This document shows positions 28,803-29,194 of a DNA stretch of 29,194 nucleotides, one piece after another. The position numbers and the translations under genes were made by a program. Numbering within the stretch: the stretch's first letter is position 1; each line of letters opens with the position of its first letter. The DNA is from a virus: the IMG/VR virus record IMGVR_UViG_3300030430_001171, positions 1-29,194 of that record; one strand, written 5' to 3'. Under the pieces are notes generated by a model. It had not been told where the DNA came from, did not search any database, and saw only the letters and a list, made by a program, of their open reading frames with translations.

Positions 28803-29194
28803 ATGGCTAAAGAGGAAATAACATTAAGCGTCAAATCAGATATAAGCGCTACAACAAAAGACGTACAAGGTTTAGCGAGTGAATTTAAAGTAATGGGTGT
28901 AAGTTTAAACACTATAAAAAGTAGTTTAAAATCTGTTGGTACTATAGCTAAGAGTTCATTTAAAACTATTACTATGGGTATAAAATCTACTGGTATAGGT
29001 TTACTTGTTATTGCTTTTGGTAGTTTAGTAACATTTTTAACTAAAACAAAACGAGGCGCAGAAATTTTAGAAGTTGCTTTTGCTGGTTTAAGTGCAACGT
29101 TTAACGTTATAGTTGACAGAGTTAGTAAATTTGGTGGTGCAATAGTAAAACTTTTTCAAGGAAAAGGTAAAGAGGCACTACAAGACGTCAAAGG
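28803..29194 (+). CDS. Tail tape measure protein, N-terminal part (continues at base 1)
   Basis: The ATG at 28803 opens a frame that runs off the window end in phase with base 1. The first 96 codons to 29090 encode SLNTIKSSLKSVGTIAKSSF, a short amphipathic and hydrophobic stretch (TGIGLLVIAFGSLVTFLTKT), and KRGAEILEVAFAGLSATFNV, a hallmark of tape-measure proteins. At 472 residues the whole protein is short. The gene starts one base after the fibre stop. The 29091-29194 segment repeats the first 104 bases of the window. Confidence 0.85.
   Translation, partial: MAKEEITLSVKSDISATTKDVQGLASEFKVMGVSLNTIKSSLKSVGTIAKSSFKTITMGIKSTGIGLLVIAFGSLVTFLTKTKRGAEILEVAFAGLSATFNVIVDRVSKFGGAIVKLFQGKGKEALQDVK
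29091..29194. repeat. Terminal redundancy, right copy
   Basis: It repeats bases 1-104 with one change (C at 29189 in place of T at 99). The change is GTC for GTT, both Val, in the tape-measure gene, so the two copies differ silently. This is consistent with small variation in the sequenced population or a single base error. Confidence 0.93.

Noticed and set aside
1-29194. Diversity-generating retroelement, CRISPR array, tRNA or integrase
   Set aside because: No reverse transcriptase, repeat-spacer pattern, cloverleaf or tyrosine/serine recombinase motif was seen.

Overview
This window looks like one complete genome of a small tailed phage (siphovirus-like) that infects a member of the Bacteroidota, most likely a Flavobacteriia host. 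The last 104 bases (29091-29194) repeat the first 104 (1-104) with one silent difference, so the molecule closes into a circle of about 29,090 bp and the tape-measure gene runs across the join. Three observations suggest the host. The DNA is AT-rich, and Ile is mostly written ATA. There are essentially no Shine-Dalgarno sequences, only A/T-rich stretches before start codons. Several promoters carry the Bacteroidota -7 box TAnnTTTG. No tRNA, rRNA, CRISPR array, integrase or recognisable lysogeny repressor was seen, so a strictly lytic life is likely but not proven.

Layout, read around the circle. (1) 11306-15785, early genes: small unknown proteins, a putative ssDNA-annealing protein, an OB-fold ssDNA-binding protein, a DnaA-domain-IV-like protein, a winged-helix replication protein and NinG. 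(2) 15807-19024, middle genes: a sigma-factor-like protein, Cys-rich proteins, tiny membrane proteins, a DUF3310 protein, a DNA methyltransferase and a NinB-like protein. (3) 19068-20517, packaging: small and large terminase, ending in a strong two-way terminator. (4) 20553-20786, a single minus-strand gene with its own promoter. (5) 20960-28801, tail assembly and adhesion: a tail assembly chaperone made by -1 frameshifting, tail completion and neck proteins, large tail or baseplate proteins and a fibre. (6) 28803-29194 continuing into 1-4230: tape measure, prohead protease, scaffold, major capsid and tail tube, closed by a terminator. (7) 4334-9387: adhesin-like proteins, LamG protein, portal and head-tail connector. 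(8) 9384-11229: lysis and accessory genes (holin-like proteins, M15 peptidase, metallophosphoesterase).

How it works together: host RNA polymerase probably reads the TAnnTTTG promoters at 11294 and 15795. The second drives the sigma-like gene. A different motif, TTTCTATA followed by an AT box, lies before the scaffold, adhesin, terminase and tail chaperone genes. It may be the late promoter read by the phage-modified polymerase.

The most notable signals are: near-complete absence of GATC and of CATG (one of each found by eye); a large terminase gene with no ATG, GTG or TTG start; the candidate late-promoter motif paired with a sigma-like gene; promoters so close to start codons that transcripts would be leaderless; two long-loop hairpins that may be terminators or small RNAs; a lone minus-strand gene; and a shuffled structural gene order with the portal far from the terminase. 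Function calls rest on motif recognition from memory, without any database search.
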